64,000 nucleotides of DNA from Stappia indica (GTDB lineage Bacteria > Pseudomonadota > Alphaproteobacteria > Rhizobiales > Stappiaceae): assembly GCF_020177335.1 (NCBI RefSeq), contig NZ_JAIVMG010000001.1:124001-188000 (forward strand), read 5' to 3'. Under the pieces are notes generated by a model. It was not told where the DNA came from. It saw only the letters and a program-made list of their open reading frames with translations, and ran no database searches. Position 1 is the stretch's first letter. Each line of letters begins with the position of its first letter. The position numbers were made by a program, and so were the translations under genes. Shown in pieces: positions 56,604 to 64,000 of the stretch.

Positions 56604-57926
56604 ATGCGGGTTCCGGGACTAGACGAAACACACGACCAGAAGCTGGAAAGCTGGGTGACGTCGGCGAATGCGCCCGGTTGCCCGTTCCCGATTCAGAATC
56701 TGCCGTTCGGCGTGGCGGAAACGGGCGAGGGCGCGGCACGACATATCGTCGTCGCCATTGGCGATCAGGCGCTGGATCTGGCCGCCTGTGTCGATCTGGG
56801 GCTGTTCGACGATCTGATGGGGGGGGCGGGGCGCGTCGTGCTCACCGCCGGGACGCTGAATGCGCTGATGGCGCGGCCGCCGGCCGACTGGCAGGCCCTT
56901 CGCCTCTGGCTCAGCCGGGCGCTGCGGACAGGCTCCGCCCTTCAGGGGCAGCTGGAGGCTTGTCTTCTGCCGCAGGACGGCCTGCGCATGGCGGTGCCGG
57001 CGAAAATCGGCGACTACACGGATTTCTACTGCTCGGTCGAGCACGCCACCAACATCGGCAAGATCTTCCGGCCCGACAATCCGCTGTTTCCGAACTTCAA
57101 GAGCCTGCCGATCGGCTACCACGGACGGGCGTCCTCGATTGTCGTTTCGGGAGCCGATGTGCACCGGCCGAGCGGGCAGCTGCGCCAGGCGGACGGCGTG
57201 GTGTTCGCGCCGTGCCGCATGCTCGATTTCGAATTGGAGCTTGGCGCCTTCATCGGTGGCCCCACCAACAAGGCTGGTCCGATGCCGCTCGCTGCCGCGC
57301 GTGAGCGTCTGTTCGGCTTCTGCCTCGTCAACGACTGGAGTGCGCGGGACATCCAGGCCTGGGAGTACCAGCCGCTCGGACCGTTCCTGGCCAAGAGCTT
57401 CGCCACCAGCATTTCGCCCTGGGTGGTGACCCGCGCGGCGCTGGCGCCGTTTCAGGTCCCGGCGCGGCTACGCGATGCCGGCGATCCGCCGCTGCTCGAC
57501 TACCTTGCCGACAGCGACGACGCGGCGGCCGGCGCGCTGGATATCCGCTTGCGGGTCGGACTGCGCGGCAAGGCAATCGAGGCGGGGGGCGGTACGGCGC
57601 ATGTGGTCGCCGAGACCAACTCCGCCGGGCTTTACTGGACCTTCGCCCAGATGGTGACGCACCACATGTCGAACGGCTGCCCGCTGGTCGCCGGCGACAT
57701 GATCGCCAGCGGCACGATTTCCGGCGAGGCGGAGGGCTCGCAAGGCTCGATGATGGAGCTGACCCGCCGCGGCGCCGAGCCGCTTTCCCTTGGCGAGGGG
57801 GAAACGCGGGGCTTCCTGCACGACTACGACGAGGTTGTTTTCGCCGGCCAATGCGAGCGCGACGGGTTCCGCTCGATCGGTTTCGGGGAATGCCGGGGCA
57901 TGGTGCTGCCGGCGGTGCAGGAGTGA
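56604..57926 (+). CDS. fahA: Fumarylacetoacetase
   Basis: The enzyme splits fumarylacetoacetate to fumarate and acetoacetate, the last step of tyrosine/homogentisate breakdown. The 440-residue protein has the full-length FAH layout: an N-terminal SH3-like domain (QNLPFGVAETGEG) and catalytic domain with DFYCSVEHATNIGKIFRP, YHGRASSIV, FELELGAFIG and NDWSARDIQAWEY, retaining the metal ligands and catalytic His. Unlike the usual setting, no homogentisate dioxygenase or maleylacetoacetate isomerase is adjacent; instead a complete ABC importer follows within 48 bp. The substrate may therefore be an imported acylpyruvate-type compound. Confidence 0.9.
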   Translation: MRVPGLDETHDQKLESWVTSANAPGCPFPIQNLPFGVAETGEGAARHIVVAIGDQALDLAACVDLGLFDDLMGGAGRVVLTAGTLNALMARPPADWQALRLWLSRALRTGSALQGQLEACLLPQDGLRMAVPAKIGDYTDFYCSVEHATNIGKIFRPDNPLFPNFKSLPIGYHGRASSIVVSGADVHRPSGQLRQADGVVFAPCRMLDFELELGAFIGGPTNKAGPMPLAAARERLFGFCLVNDWSARDIQAWEYQPLGPFLAKSFATSISPWVVTRAALAPFQVPARLRDAGDPPLLDYLADSDDAAAGALDIRLRVGLRGKAIEAGGGTAHVVAETNSAGLYWTFAQMVTHHMSNGCPLVAGDMIASGTISGEAEGSQGSMMELTRRGAEPLSLGEGETRGFLHDYDEVVFAGQCERDGFRSIGFGECRGMVLPAVQE

Positions 57927-57974
57927 TCTTGCACATGAGAACGCATGAATAATCATGCTGTTAGGGAGGACTAC

Positions 57975-59015
57975 ATGACGAAAGATCGCATGACGGTGAT
58001 GGAGAGGGTGGCCGGCTGGGTCGGCGGCAACCTGCGACGCACGGGGATTGCCGCCGCTGCGCTCGTGATGGGAAGCAGCCTGGCCGCTGCGGAGGAGTTG
58101 AAGCCGGTGACCATCGTGCTGCCGGGCTCCTCGGCGATGGCCTGGTATCCGATGATCGTTGCCCAGCAGCAGGGTTTCTTCGCCGAGGAAGGGCTTGATG
58201 TCACCATCAAGAGCCTCGACGGGTCGGGCGCCGTGTTGCAGGCGATGGCCGCGGGTCGGGCCGAATTCGGCGCGCCCGGACCGGGCCCTGTGCTGAACGC
58301 GGTGGCGCGCGGCGCCGACGTGAAGTTCTTCTACAACCTTTTCTCGCGCGGGCTGTTCATGCTCGCCGGCGACCGCAACGACGGCATCACCTCCGCCGAG
58401 GGACTGCGCGGCAAGCAGATCGGCGTCTCCACCGCGGATGGCGCCGAAGTCTCCTTCGCCCGCAGCGCGCTTGCCTCCGTTGGCGTGCAGCCGGATGAGT
58501 ACAAGTTCGTCACCATCGGCCAGGAAGGCATGGCCGTGACCGCGTTCCAGCGCGACACGATCCACGCCTTCGCCGCTTCCTTCACCGGCATCGCCGTGCT
58601 CAAGGATCGCGGCGTCGATGTGTTCGATCTGACGCCGGAGGGGCTCGACCTGTTCGGCAACGGCCTGGCGGTGCGCGGCGATATCTACCGCGACTCCCCG
58701 GAAATGGTCGCGGGATTCGCCAAGGCGGTGCACAAGGCGACGCTCTGGGGCATGAAGAACCCGGATGGCGTGCTGAAGGATGGCGAGACCTACAATCCGC
58801 AGGAAGTGGAGCGTGCCGCCTACGCCCGGGCACTGCTTGAGACCGTCAACCAGCAGTACATGCCGATCGGTTCCAACAAACTCGGCTATCTGCCGGCAAG
58901 CGGTTGGGACGCCTGGCACAAGAGCCTCCTGACCACCGGCGAACTGGACGCGCCGATCGAGGATCTGTCGGTGGTCTACACCAACGAGTTCGTCGAGAAC
59001 CTTGGAGACGAATGA
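57975..59015 (+). CDS. ABC transporter substrate-binding protein (SsuA/NMT1-like)
   Basis: The 346-residue protein has a long signal peptide (about 1-38, ending SLAAAEE) and a type 2 periplasmic-binding fold of the NMT1/THI5/SsuA group (VLPGSSAMAWYPMIVAQQQG, FFAEEGLDVTIKSLDGSG, AMAAGRAEFG). Members bind sulfonates, nitrate, pyrimidines or aromatic acids; the ligand here is unknown. AGGGAGGA precedes the ATG at 57975, so the frame from 57945 is rejected. Its stop overlaps the ATPase start by 4 bp (ATGA). Confidence 0.9.
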   Translation: MTKDRMTVMERVAGWVGGNLRRTGIAAAALVMGSSLAAAEELKPVTIVLPGSSAMAWYPMIVAQQQGFFAEEGLDVTIKSLDGSGAVLQAMAAGRAEFGAPGPGPVLNAVARGADVKFFYNLFSRGLFMLAGDRNDGITSAEGLRGKQIGVSTADGAEVSFARSALASVGVQPDEYKFVTIGQEGMAVTAFQRDTIHAFAASFTGIAVLKDRGVDVFDLTPEGLDLFGNGLAVRGDIYRDSPEMVAGFAKAVHKATLWGMKNPDGVLKDGETYNPQEVERAAYARALLETVNQQYMPIGSNKLGYLPASGWDAWHKSLLTTGELDAPIEDLSVVYTNEFVENLGDE

Positions 59016-59833
59016 TGCATGCACCGCGGCCTGACGGAGCACCCATCCTCCGTCTTACCAATGTGAACAAGCATTACCGCCGCGCGAGACAGGGTCAAAG
59101 CGACATCATTCATGCTGCGAAGGATGTGTCGTTCGATCTGGAGAGGGGCCAATTGGCCTCTCTCGTCGGCGCAAGCGGTTGCGGCAAGTCCACGGTCCTG
59201 AAAATGATTGCCGGGTTGATCCCGGCGACCGGCGGCGAGATCCAGCTCAAGGGCGACAAGCTGACCGGCCCGAACGAGCAGATCGGCATCATGTTCCAGC
59301 AGCCGACGCTGTTGCCCTGGCGCAGCGTGCTGGAAAACGTGCTGTTGCCGATCGAGATCCGCGAGGGGCGCGGTGCGGCCAAGGCCGCCCGGGACCGGGC
59401 CATGCAGCTTCTGCAGATGGCCGGCCTTGCGGAGTTTGCCCACGCTGTGCCGGGCGAATTGTCCGGCGGCATGGCCCAGCGGGCGGCGATCTGCCGGATG
59501 CTGGTCACCCAGCCGGAGCTTCTGCTTCTGGATGAGCCGTTCGGCGCGCTGGACGAGTTCACCCGCGAGCAGATGAACGTGGAGTTCGAGCGCATCTGCC
59601 GGTCGCGCGAGGCGACCGCGATCATCGTCACCCACTCGATCCAGGAAGCGGTGTTCCTCGCCGATGCGGTGTTCGTGATGTCACCGCGTCCGGGGCGGAT
59701 CATCAAGCGCATCGAGATCGACCTGCCGCGCCCGCGCACCTCGGACATGATCACCAGCACCCGGTTCAATGACTACGTGCGCGAGATTCACGACCTGTTG
59801 TTCGGCGGCGAAAAGGAAGCGGCACATGTCTGA
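59012..59833 (+). CDS. ABC transporter ATPase (SsuB/TauB-like)
   Basis: The 273-residue ATPase has Walker A GASGCGKST, Q-loop MFQQPTLLPWRS, signature LSGGMAQRAAI, Walker B LLLLDEPFGALD and H-loop VTHSIQEAV, the pattern of nitrate/sulfonate/taurine importers. It opens at tandem ATGs overlapping the binding-protein stop, with GGAGA upstream. It powers the permease encoded next, with an 8-bp overlap. Confidence 0.92.
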   Translation: MMHAPRPDGAPILRLTNVNKHYRRARQGQSDIIHAAKDVSFDLERGQLASLVGASGCGKSTVLKMIAGLIPATGGEIQLKGDKLTGPNEQIGIMFQQPTLLPWRSVLENVLLPIEIREGRGAAKAARDRAMQLLQMAGLAEFAHAVPGELSGGMAQRAAICRMLVTQPELLLLDEPFGALDEFTREQMNVEFERICRSREATAIIVTHSIQEAVFLADAVFVMSPRPGRIIKRIEIDLPRPRTSDMITSTRFNDYVREIHDLLFGGEKEAAHV

Positions 59834-60659
59834 GACCCAGTCTGTCGATCCCGAAACCCTCATTGCCCTGGCCGAGAACGAGCGCAAGACTCTGGTCGAG
59901 CGCATGCCGCAATGGCTGCTCGTGCTCCTTTTTGGCGCGGCGATTGTTGGCGTCTGGCAGGGCGCGGTCAGCTACAGCGGCATCTCCGAACTGGTGCTGC
60001 CGGGCCCCTATCAGGTGCTTCAGGACCTGATCTTCACGCTGAAGAACCTGTTCAGCGGCGGCTATGTGGCCCATGCCACCTGGATCACCCTGGTCGAGGT
60101 GGTGTTCGGCTTCGCCCTTGCCTCGGCCATCGGCCTGACGCTCGGGATGATCATCGGCGCGACCGCCTTCGGCCGCAAGGCGATCATGCCTTACGTGGTG
60201 GCGATCAACACCATGCCGAAGGTCGCCTTCGCGCCGCTGTTCGTGGCCTGGTTCGGCTTCGGCATCGAATCCAAGATCATGATGGCGGCGTTCATCTCCT
60301 TCTTCCCCGTCACCATCAACACGGCGGCCGGGCTGGCGGCGACCGACAGCAGCATGGCCATGCTGTTCAGGTCGCTTGAGGCCAACCGCTGGCAGACGTT
60401 GATCAAGCTGCAGATGCCGTTTGCCACGCCCTATATCTTCGCCGGGCTGAAGCTGGCGGCGGTGTGGAGCGTCATCGGCGTTGTCGTCGGCGAGTACATG
60501 GGCGGCGGCGAGGGTCTTGGCGAACTCGTCCGCGTGGCCGCCAGCCAGTTGCGCGTCGGCCGCGTGTTCGCGCAGATCCTGCTGCTCAGCCTGATGGGTC
60601 TGTCGGTCTTCGGCTTCGTGACGCTGCTCGAACGCTACTTCGTGCGCTGGAAGAAATAA
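59826..60659 (+). CDS. ABC transporter permease (SsuC/TauC-like)
   Basis: The 277-residue permease has a polar N-terminus, six membrane helices and the cytoplasmic EAA-type loop (SLEANRWQTLIKLQMPFATP). LPGPYQVLQDL at the first periplasmic region and TMPKVAFAPLFVAWFGFG are typical of the SsuC group. It overlaps the ATPase gene by 8 bp and closes the operon, which ends at a terminator. Confidence 0.92.
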   Translation: MSETQSVDPETLIALAENERKTLVERMPQWLLVLLFGAAIVGVWQGAVSYSGISELVLPGPYQVLQDLIFTLKNLFSGGYVAHATWITLVEVVFGFALASAIGLTLGMIIGATAFGRKAIMPYVVAINTMPKVAFAPLFVAWFGFGIESKIMMAAFISFFPVTINTAAGLAATDSSMAMLFRSLEANRWQTLIKLQMPFATPYIFAGLKLAAVWSVIGVVVGEYMGGGEGLGELVRVAASQLRVGRVFAQILLLSLMGLSVFGFVTLLERYFVRWKK

Positions 60660-60735
60660 CCGGCCCGACACCTGATGCCACTGTCCGCTGCGCGCCTTCA
60701 TCTCTGGGGAAGGCGGGCGCGGGAATAACCGATGA

Positions 60736-60771
60736 GCAACCCGGCCGGGCCCTTCCCGCGCCGGGTTGTTT
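60736..60771 (+). terminator. Intrinsic terminator of the fahA-ABC importer operon
   Basis: CAACCCGGC (60736-60744) pairs with GCCGGGTTG (60759-60767), with an inner CGGG/CCCG extension, followed by TTTC. It lies 76 bp after the permease stop. Confidence 0.82.
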
Positions 60772-60895
60772 CATGTTCCGCCCGTCTCAGGGGCAGGTAT
60801 TGACAATGACGCGAGCGGAGCTGTAGGTCTCCAGCCACCGGAAAGAAGGAGATTTATGCGCAGATGACCCGACGCGCCCCTTGAGGGCTTGAATC

Positions 60896-60919
60896 ATCAA
60901 CGACTCGGTAGTCGTTGAT
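60896..60919 (+). other. Leader hairpin upstream of the GNAT gene
   Basis: ATCAACGACT and AGTCGTTGAT pair perfectly around CGGT, ending 32 bp before the GNAT start. Upstream are a -35-like TTGACA (60800-60805) and a strong Shine-Dalgarno AAGGAG serving an ATG (60856) that stops after three codons. It may be a leader or attenuator; function is not known. Confidence 0.45.
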
Positions 60920-60951
60920 TTCCTGTGCGTATTCCACTTTCTGGAAAAATC

Positions 60952-61401
60952 ATGACAGATGACAATCTGACGATCCGCGCCTTTCGCGCGGACGATACCG
61001 ACTGCCTTTCCGAGATCTGGTATCGGGCATCCCTCAAAGCGCATCCCTTCCTTGGGAAGGAGCTGCTTCAGGACCAACGCAAGCAGATCGAAGAGATCTA
61101 TCTGCCGCAGGCGGAGATCTGGGTGGCCACGATCTCGCAGCGACCCGTCGGCTTCATCGGCTTGCTCGACAGCTTCATCGGCGGGCTGTTCGTTGATCCG
61201 GCAGAGCAGAGGGGCGGCATTGGCCGCGCTCTGGTGGCCCATGGCCTGGGGCTCAAGCAGGAACTGACGCTTGAGGTCTATGCGCAGAACACCGAGGCGG
61301 TCGCGTTCTATCGGCATCTCGGCTTCAGGGAGGTCAGCCGGCGTCCCCGCGATGACAACGGCTTGCCGTTTGAAAACATCCACATGCACCTGGCGGAATG
61401 A
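60952..61401 (+). CDS. GNAT family N-acetyltransferase
   Basis: The 149-residue protein fits one GNAT domain: LTIRAFRADD at the start, GLFVDPAEQRGGIGRALVAH (acetyl-CoA-binding V/I-x-P-x-x-R-x-x-G-x-G) in the middle and NTEAVAFYRHLGFREVSR near the end. It transfers acetyl groups to an unknown amine. I start at the ATG at 60952 rather than a GTG at 60925. It converges on the MFS gene. Confidence 0.88.
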   Translation: MTDDNLTIRAFRADDTDCLSEIWYRASLKAHPFLGKELLQDQRKQIEEIYLPQAEIWVATISQRPVGFIGLLDSFIGGLFVDPAEQRGGIGRALVAHGLGLKQELTLEVYAQNTEAVAFYRHLGFREVSRRPRDDNGLPFENIHMHLAE

Positions 61402-61471
61402 CACTTGGGCGGGGCGGGGCGGGCAGTCGCTCCGCCCTGCTCACCGGCAAATGAAGCAGCAACGCATTCCA

Positions 61472-62662
61472 TCAATGAAGTGCGGGACGGCGCGCGCGCC
61501 GACTGAGCTCAACGGCAAGCACGAGGGCCGCGCCCAGCGGGACCAGCGCGCCCACCGCCAGCAGGGTGAGCAGGCCATGCGGCCCATAGGCATCGATCAG
61601 CATCGCCCCGAGGAGCGGGGCCAATGCGGAGGCGATCAGCGCCGGGCGAGCCAGCCGGCCCATGATCGGTGCGTAGTCCTCCGGGGCGAAGATGGCGAGC
61701 GGCAAGGCGCCGCGTGCAATCGACCACAGCCCATTGCCCGCCCCATAGGCCACAAGAGCCGCGCCCGCCGGAAACTCCCACTGAAGCCCGAGGAAACCGA
61801 TCAGCACCAGTGAGGTCGACACGAGCATGGTCCAGATCGGATGATGGCGGCCGCGCCCCAGCATCTCCAGAACCCGGGCACCGACCTGCGCCGGGCCGAT
61901 CAGCGTGCCCAACCCGACTGCGGCGGCAAGCGCATACCCCTTGGCGGTCAGGATGGTGATCAGGTGTACCGACCAGAGCGAGGCGAGCATCGCCAGTGCG
62001 GACCCGGCGCAGGCAATGCACCAGAAGCGAAGGTCGAAGCGGCCAGGCGACCGGTCAGGGGCGACAGTCGCCGAAAGGGAGGGCGCAGGGACGGGCGGCG
62101 CGCTTGCCGGCAGTGCGTACCAGCACAGCGGCAGGGTGACGGTCAGATGGAGCGCGGCATAGGCGAAACAAGTGCCGCGCCACCCGACGCTTTCGACCAG
62201 AAATGCCGAGATCGGCCAGCAGACAGTGCTGGCAAAGCCGCCCCACAGGGTCAGGGCGGTGATGGCCGAACGTGCCTCCCGCCCGTAGAGCCGGCCAAGG
62301 GTTGAAAACGCGGCATCATAGAGTGCCGCCGCCATGCCAAGCCCGAGAATGCCCCAGGCGATCAGATAGACCGCCAGGGACTGGGCCAGACCGAGAAGCC
62401 CAAGCCCTGCGGCGATCAAAAGGGCCCCGGCCGCGAGCACCCGCCGGCCGCCCTCACGCTGGATGAAACTGCCGATCCGGCTGGCCGCGAGGCCGGACAC
62501 CAGCAGCCCAAGCGAGACGCCAAGTGTCACTTCTCCCGCGCTCCAGCCGGTCTCGGCCTGGATCGGGCCGGACAGGATCGCCAGCAGGTAGAAGCTGCTT
62601 CCCCAGGTGAGGATCATCACCAGGCCGAGAGCCGAGATCACCCGTGTTCGTTCCGAGATCAT
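61472..62662 (-). CDS. MFS transporter, possibly metalloid efflux
   Basis: The 396-residue protein has 12 predicted membrane helices and MFS loop motifs (RIGSFIQREGGRR, FSTLGRLYGREARSA). It lies 70 bp downstream of an ArsR-type regulator on the same strand, so the two likely form an operon. ArsR-linked MFS carriers such as ArsK export trivalent arsenic or antimony in some alphaproteobacteria, but other toxic-compound substrates are possible. No arsenate reductase or other ars gene is in view. Confidence 0.85.
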   Translation of the reverse strand: MISERTRVISALGLVMILTWGSSFYLLAILSGPIQAETGWSAGEVTLGVSLGLLVSGLAASRIGSFIQREGGRRVLAAGALLIAAGLGLLGLAQSLAVYLIAWGILGLGMAAALYDAAFSTLGRLYGREARSAITALTLWGGFASTVCWPISAFLVESVGWRGTCFAYAALHLTVTLPLCWYALPASAPPVPAPSLSATVAPDRSPGRFDLRFWCIACAGSALAMLASLWSVHLITILTAKGYALAAAVGLGTLIGPAQVGARVLEMLGRGRHHPIWTMLVSTSLVLIGFLGLQWEFPAGAALVAYGAGNGLWSIARGALPLAIFAPEDYAPIMGRLARPALIASALAPLLGAMLIDAYGPHGLLTLLAVGALVPLGAALVLAVELSRRARRPALH

Positions 62663-62732
62663 GATCGGACCGCCTTCGCGCCGGCTGCGGCGCCGCCGTC
62701 TTCGATCTTGTGTCTTTCCGCTTCAGTCAGCA

Positions 62733-63041
62733 TCAGTCGTCGCCCCGGTTGCGGCCTTCCTCGGCACAGCATTCGTCGCTCAGAAAGCCCAGCAGCGCGT
62801 TCATCGCTGGGTATTCCGCATGACAGATCAAGCTGGTGCCCGCTCGTTCCTGGCGGACCAGACCGGCGGCGACCAGTCGCTTGAGGTGATGGGACAGGGT
62901 CGAGGCGGGCATGTCGAGCCGCTCCTGCACATGGCCCACCGGCAAGCCACCGCGCCCAGCGCGGACAAGCGTCCGGTAAAGGGTCAGCCGGGTCGGGTTG
63001 CCAAGAGCTTCAAGCTGGCGGGAGGCTATTTCGATGTTCAT
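62733..63041 (-). CDS. ArsR/SmtB family transcriptional regulator
   Basis: The 102-residue winged-helix protein has LEALGNPTRLTLYRTLV, the recognition helix region MPASTLSHHLKRLVAAGLV and a C-terminal CC pair in LSDECCAEEG. A C-terminal cysteine pair is seen in some alphaproteobacterial As(III)-sensing ArsR proteins, where it binds the metalloid; I see no other cysteine-rich site. I start at MNIEIASRQ (63041), the usual family start, although no Shine-Dalgarno is obvious and an ATG at 63053 is possible. It probably represses itself and the downstream MFS gene. Confidence 0.88.
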   Translation of the reverse strand: MNIEIASRQLEALGNPTRLTLYRTLVRAGRGGLPVGHVQERLDMPASTLSHHLKRLVAAGLVRQERAGTSLICHAEYPAMNALLGFLSDECCAEEGRNRGDD

Positions 63042-63103
63042 GGAAATAGGCATGCGCGCATGCGCGCGGGTCGTCAAGTGATCATTCCATGACTGTCGAA
63101 ATA
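63027..63103 (-). promoter_or_regulatory. Candidate ArsR operator pair
   Basis: At 63027-63047 is a dyad ATTTC-N-ATG-NN-CAT-N-GAAAT that covers the arsR start codon. At 63083-63103, in inverted orientation, a copy matches it at 16 of 21 positions. Repressor binding here would block transcription of arsR and the MFS gene. Confidence 0.5.
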
Positions 63104-63150
63104 TGGGGAGCGGGGCGCGTCAGGCGACCCGGCCCGTCGGGGGAAGACAA

Positions 63151-63181
63151 GCCCCGCCAAGCCGTCTCTGGCGGGCGGGGC
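63151..63181 (-). terminator. GC stem-loop after the Dabb gene
   Basis: GCCCCGCC and GGCGGGGC can pair (63151-63158 with 63174-63181) about 60 bp beyond the Dabb stop on the minus strand. No strong U-run is present. Confidence 0.4.
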
Positions 63182-63238
63182 GATGCCTTTGCGACGAGCG
63201 CCTGAGCGAGCGCGTTTCAGCCTTTCAGGCCAGTGCGA

Positions 63239-63565
63239 TCAGGCCGGTTCGGTGACCGTATTCAGTGGCCGGGTGACGGCTTGGTCACTGTCGAAATCGG
63301 CGGCGAAGCGCGTCTCGCGCAGCGGCTTCACCGTCTCGGTCGAAAGCTGGTAGTCCGGATGTTGCTGGAAGGCGGCGAGATCGGCCTCGGTCTCGAACTC
63401 ACCGTAGACGATGAAGTCGACCTCATTGCCCCACTGGTCGCGCTTCAGGTTTTCGCCGATTTCCAGCTTGGTCGCGTGAGAGATACCGGTCAGGCGCGAC
63501 AGGCCGGCCCGGACAGCCTCGTGGTTCTCTTCCCGGGCGGTAAAGAACACAATATGTCGAATCAT
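63239..63565 (-). CDS. Dabb (stress-responsive alpha/beta barrel) family protein
   Basis: The 108-residue protein opens with MIRHIVFFTAREENHEAVRA and contains VDFIVYGEFETEADLAAFQQ HPDY-like wording typical of dimeric ferredoxin-fold Dabb proteins. AGAGG precedes the ATG at 63565; the longer frame to 63781 is low-complexity and rejected. The molecular role is unknown; related folds act as stress proteins or cyclases. It is on the same strand as arsR, about 200 bp upstream of it. Confidence 0.85.
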   Translation of the reverse strand: MIRHIVFFTAREENHEAVRAGLSRLTGISHATKLEIGENLKRDQWGNEVDFIVYGEFETEADLAAFQQHPDYQLSTETVKPLRETRFAADFDSDQAVTRPLNTVTEPA

Positions 63566-63987
63566 CTCATACCTCTGAAGCGCGTCGTTCAATCGAAACG
63601 TCATGTCCGCCGCCCCGCCGAAATCCTTGGTCGTTGGGGCAGGAACTCGCCGGCCACCAGCCGCATGGGGGCGCGGGGATGCGCCGGTTCCACGGCGTCG
63701 GTGGGAGCGGGGCGCTCGGGGGGGCAGGGCCGTTGCCACCGCCGTTCCGGATGCCGGCCGGTGAAGGGGTGTCACAAACACCGGCGCGCTTCAATCGGGA
63801 CGAACATCTTTCCAAGCGCTGATACCCAATTCCCGGCCTCAAATGGCCGGCGCAAAAGGTCGCAGCCAGCCCGTCACCGTGAAAAAAGCCGGAAAACTCC
63901 AGCCACCGGCGGTCTAAAGTTCGGTCTCAGAGCACGAACCATCGGACTCCGCTCAGCAGCGGAAGAGAATTGGGTCTCGGGGAAAGA
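63566..63987. other. 422-bp region without a recognised gene
   Basis: No supported protein frame, RNA gene or copy of the dispersed repeat was found. The first half is very GC-rich and low in complexity; the second half (from about 63790) is less so and may hold a promoter for a gene starting at 63988. Confidence 0.45.
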
Positions 63988-64000
63988 ATGAACAACGCCA
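63988..64000 (+). CDS. Possible start of a gene running off the window
   Basis: An ATG at 63988 is preceded by GGGGAAAG and begins M-N-N-A. Only four codons are visible, so neither reality nor identity can be judged. Confidence 0.25.

Noticed and set aside
63566-63781. N-terminal extension of the Dabb protein
   Set aside because: The extension is Pro/Arg/Gly-rich and a Shine-Dalgarno sits directly before the internal ATG that opens the family sequence.

Overview
The window reads as chromosomal DNA of a high-GC alphaproteobacterium, most likely of the order Hyphomicrobiales (Rhizobiales) near Stappia or Pannonibacter. The placement is my inference from gene order (dnaB-alr-radA-cvpA-purF, the TPR protein-bamB-der block, hdaA-ppk-ppx), HdaA itself, a PhoX-type phosphatase and NnrU. 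No sequence search was possible. Roughly 90% of the window is coding. I saw no tRNA, rRNA, CRISPR array, prophage or transposase gene.

Layout. 0-2.5 kb: end of a TRAP transporter, an RpiR-type regulator and a class III aminotransferase, apparently one unit. 2.6-7.3 kb: PilZ protein, NnrU, then TPR protein-bamB-der. 7.7-15 kb (minus strand): SDR, purF, cvpA, radA, alr, dnaB. 15-21.8 kb: a phosphate-starvation locus, with a PhoX-like phosphatase divergent from ugpBAEC (glycerol-3-phosphate uptake); the shared intergenic region carries Pho-box-like repeats facing both ways. 21.8-34 kb: metabolic and sensory genes (M20 peptidase, LysR/aldo-keto reductase pair, MCP, ndk, a molybdopterin oxidoreductase, a membrane-bound AraC regulator divergent from an exported hydrolase, and a GST divergent from a WYL regulator around a perfect dyad). 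34-47.8 kb: purM-purN, a CDP-alcohol phosphatidyltransferase, an AI-2E family permease, hdaA, ppk, ppx, rnd, aspS and an MsbA-like exporter. 48-51.6 kb: two neighbouring exported proteins of unknown function that look like diverged paralogues. 51.7-55.5 kb: a PfkB kinase, a CSS-like/EAL phosphodiesterase and a putative lipoprotein DD-carboxypeptidase. 55.5-60.7 kb: a GntR/FCD regulator divergent from fumarylacetoacetase plus a complete SsuA/NMT1-type ABC importer. 60.9-64 kb: GNAT acetyltransferase, an MFS transporter with an ArsR regulator, and a Dabb protein.

The least explained features are: (1) a dispersed intergenic repeat with about 12-bp inverted ends about 110 bp apart, in four copies, each in one of the four longest convergent gene junctions; (2) the two unknown exported proteins; (3) the helically phased five-unit Pho-like array before ugpB; (4) the isolated fumarylacetoacetase-importer cassette. 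Many start codons were moved inward from the longest possible reading frame on the basis of ribosome-binding sites and family alignment; each case is noted.
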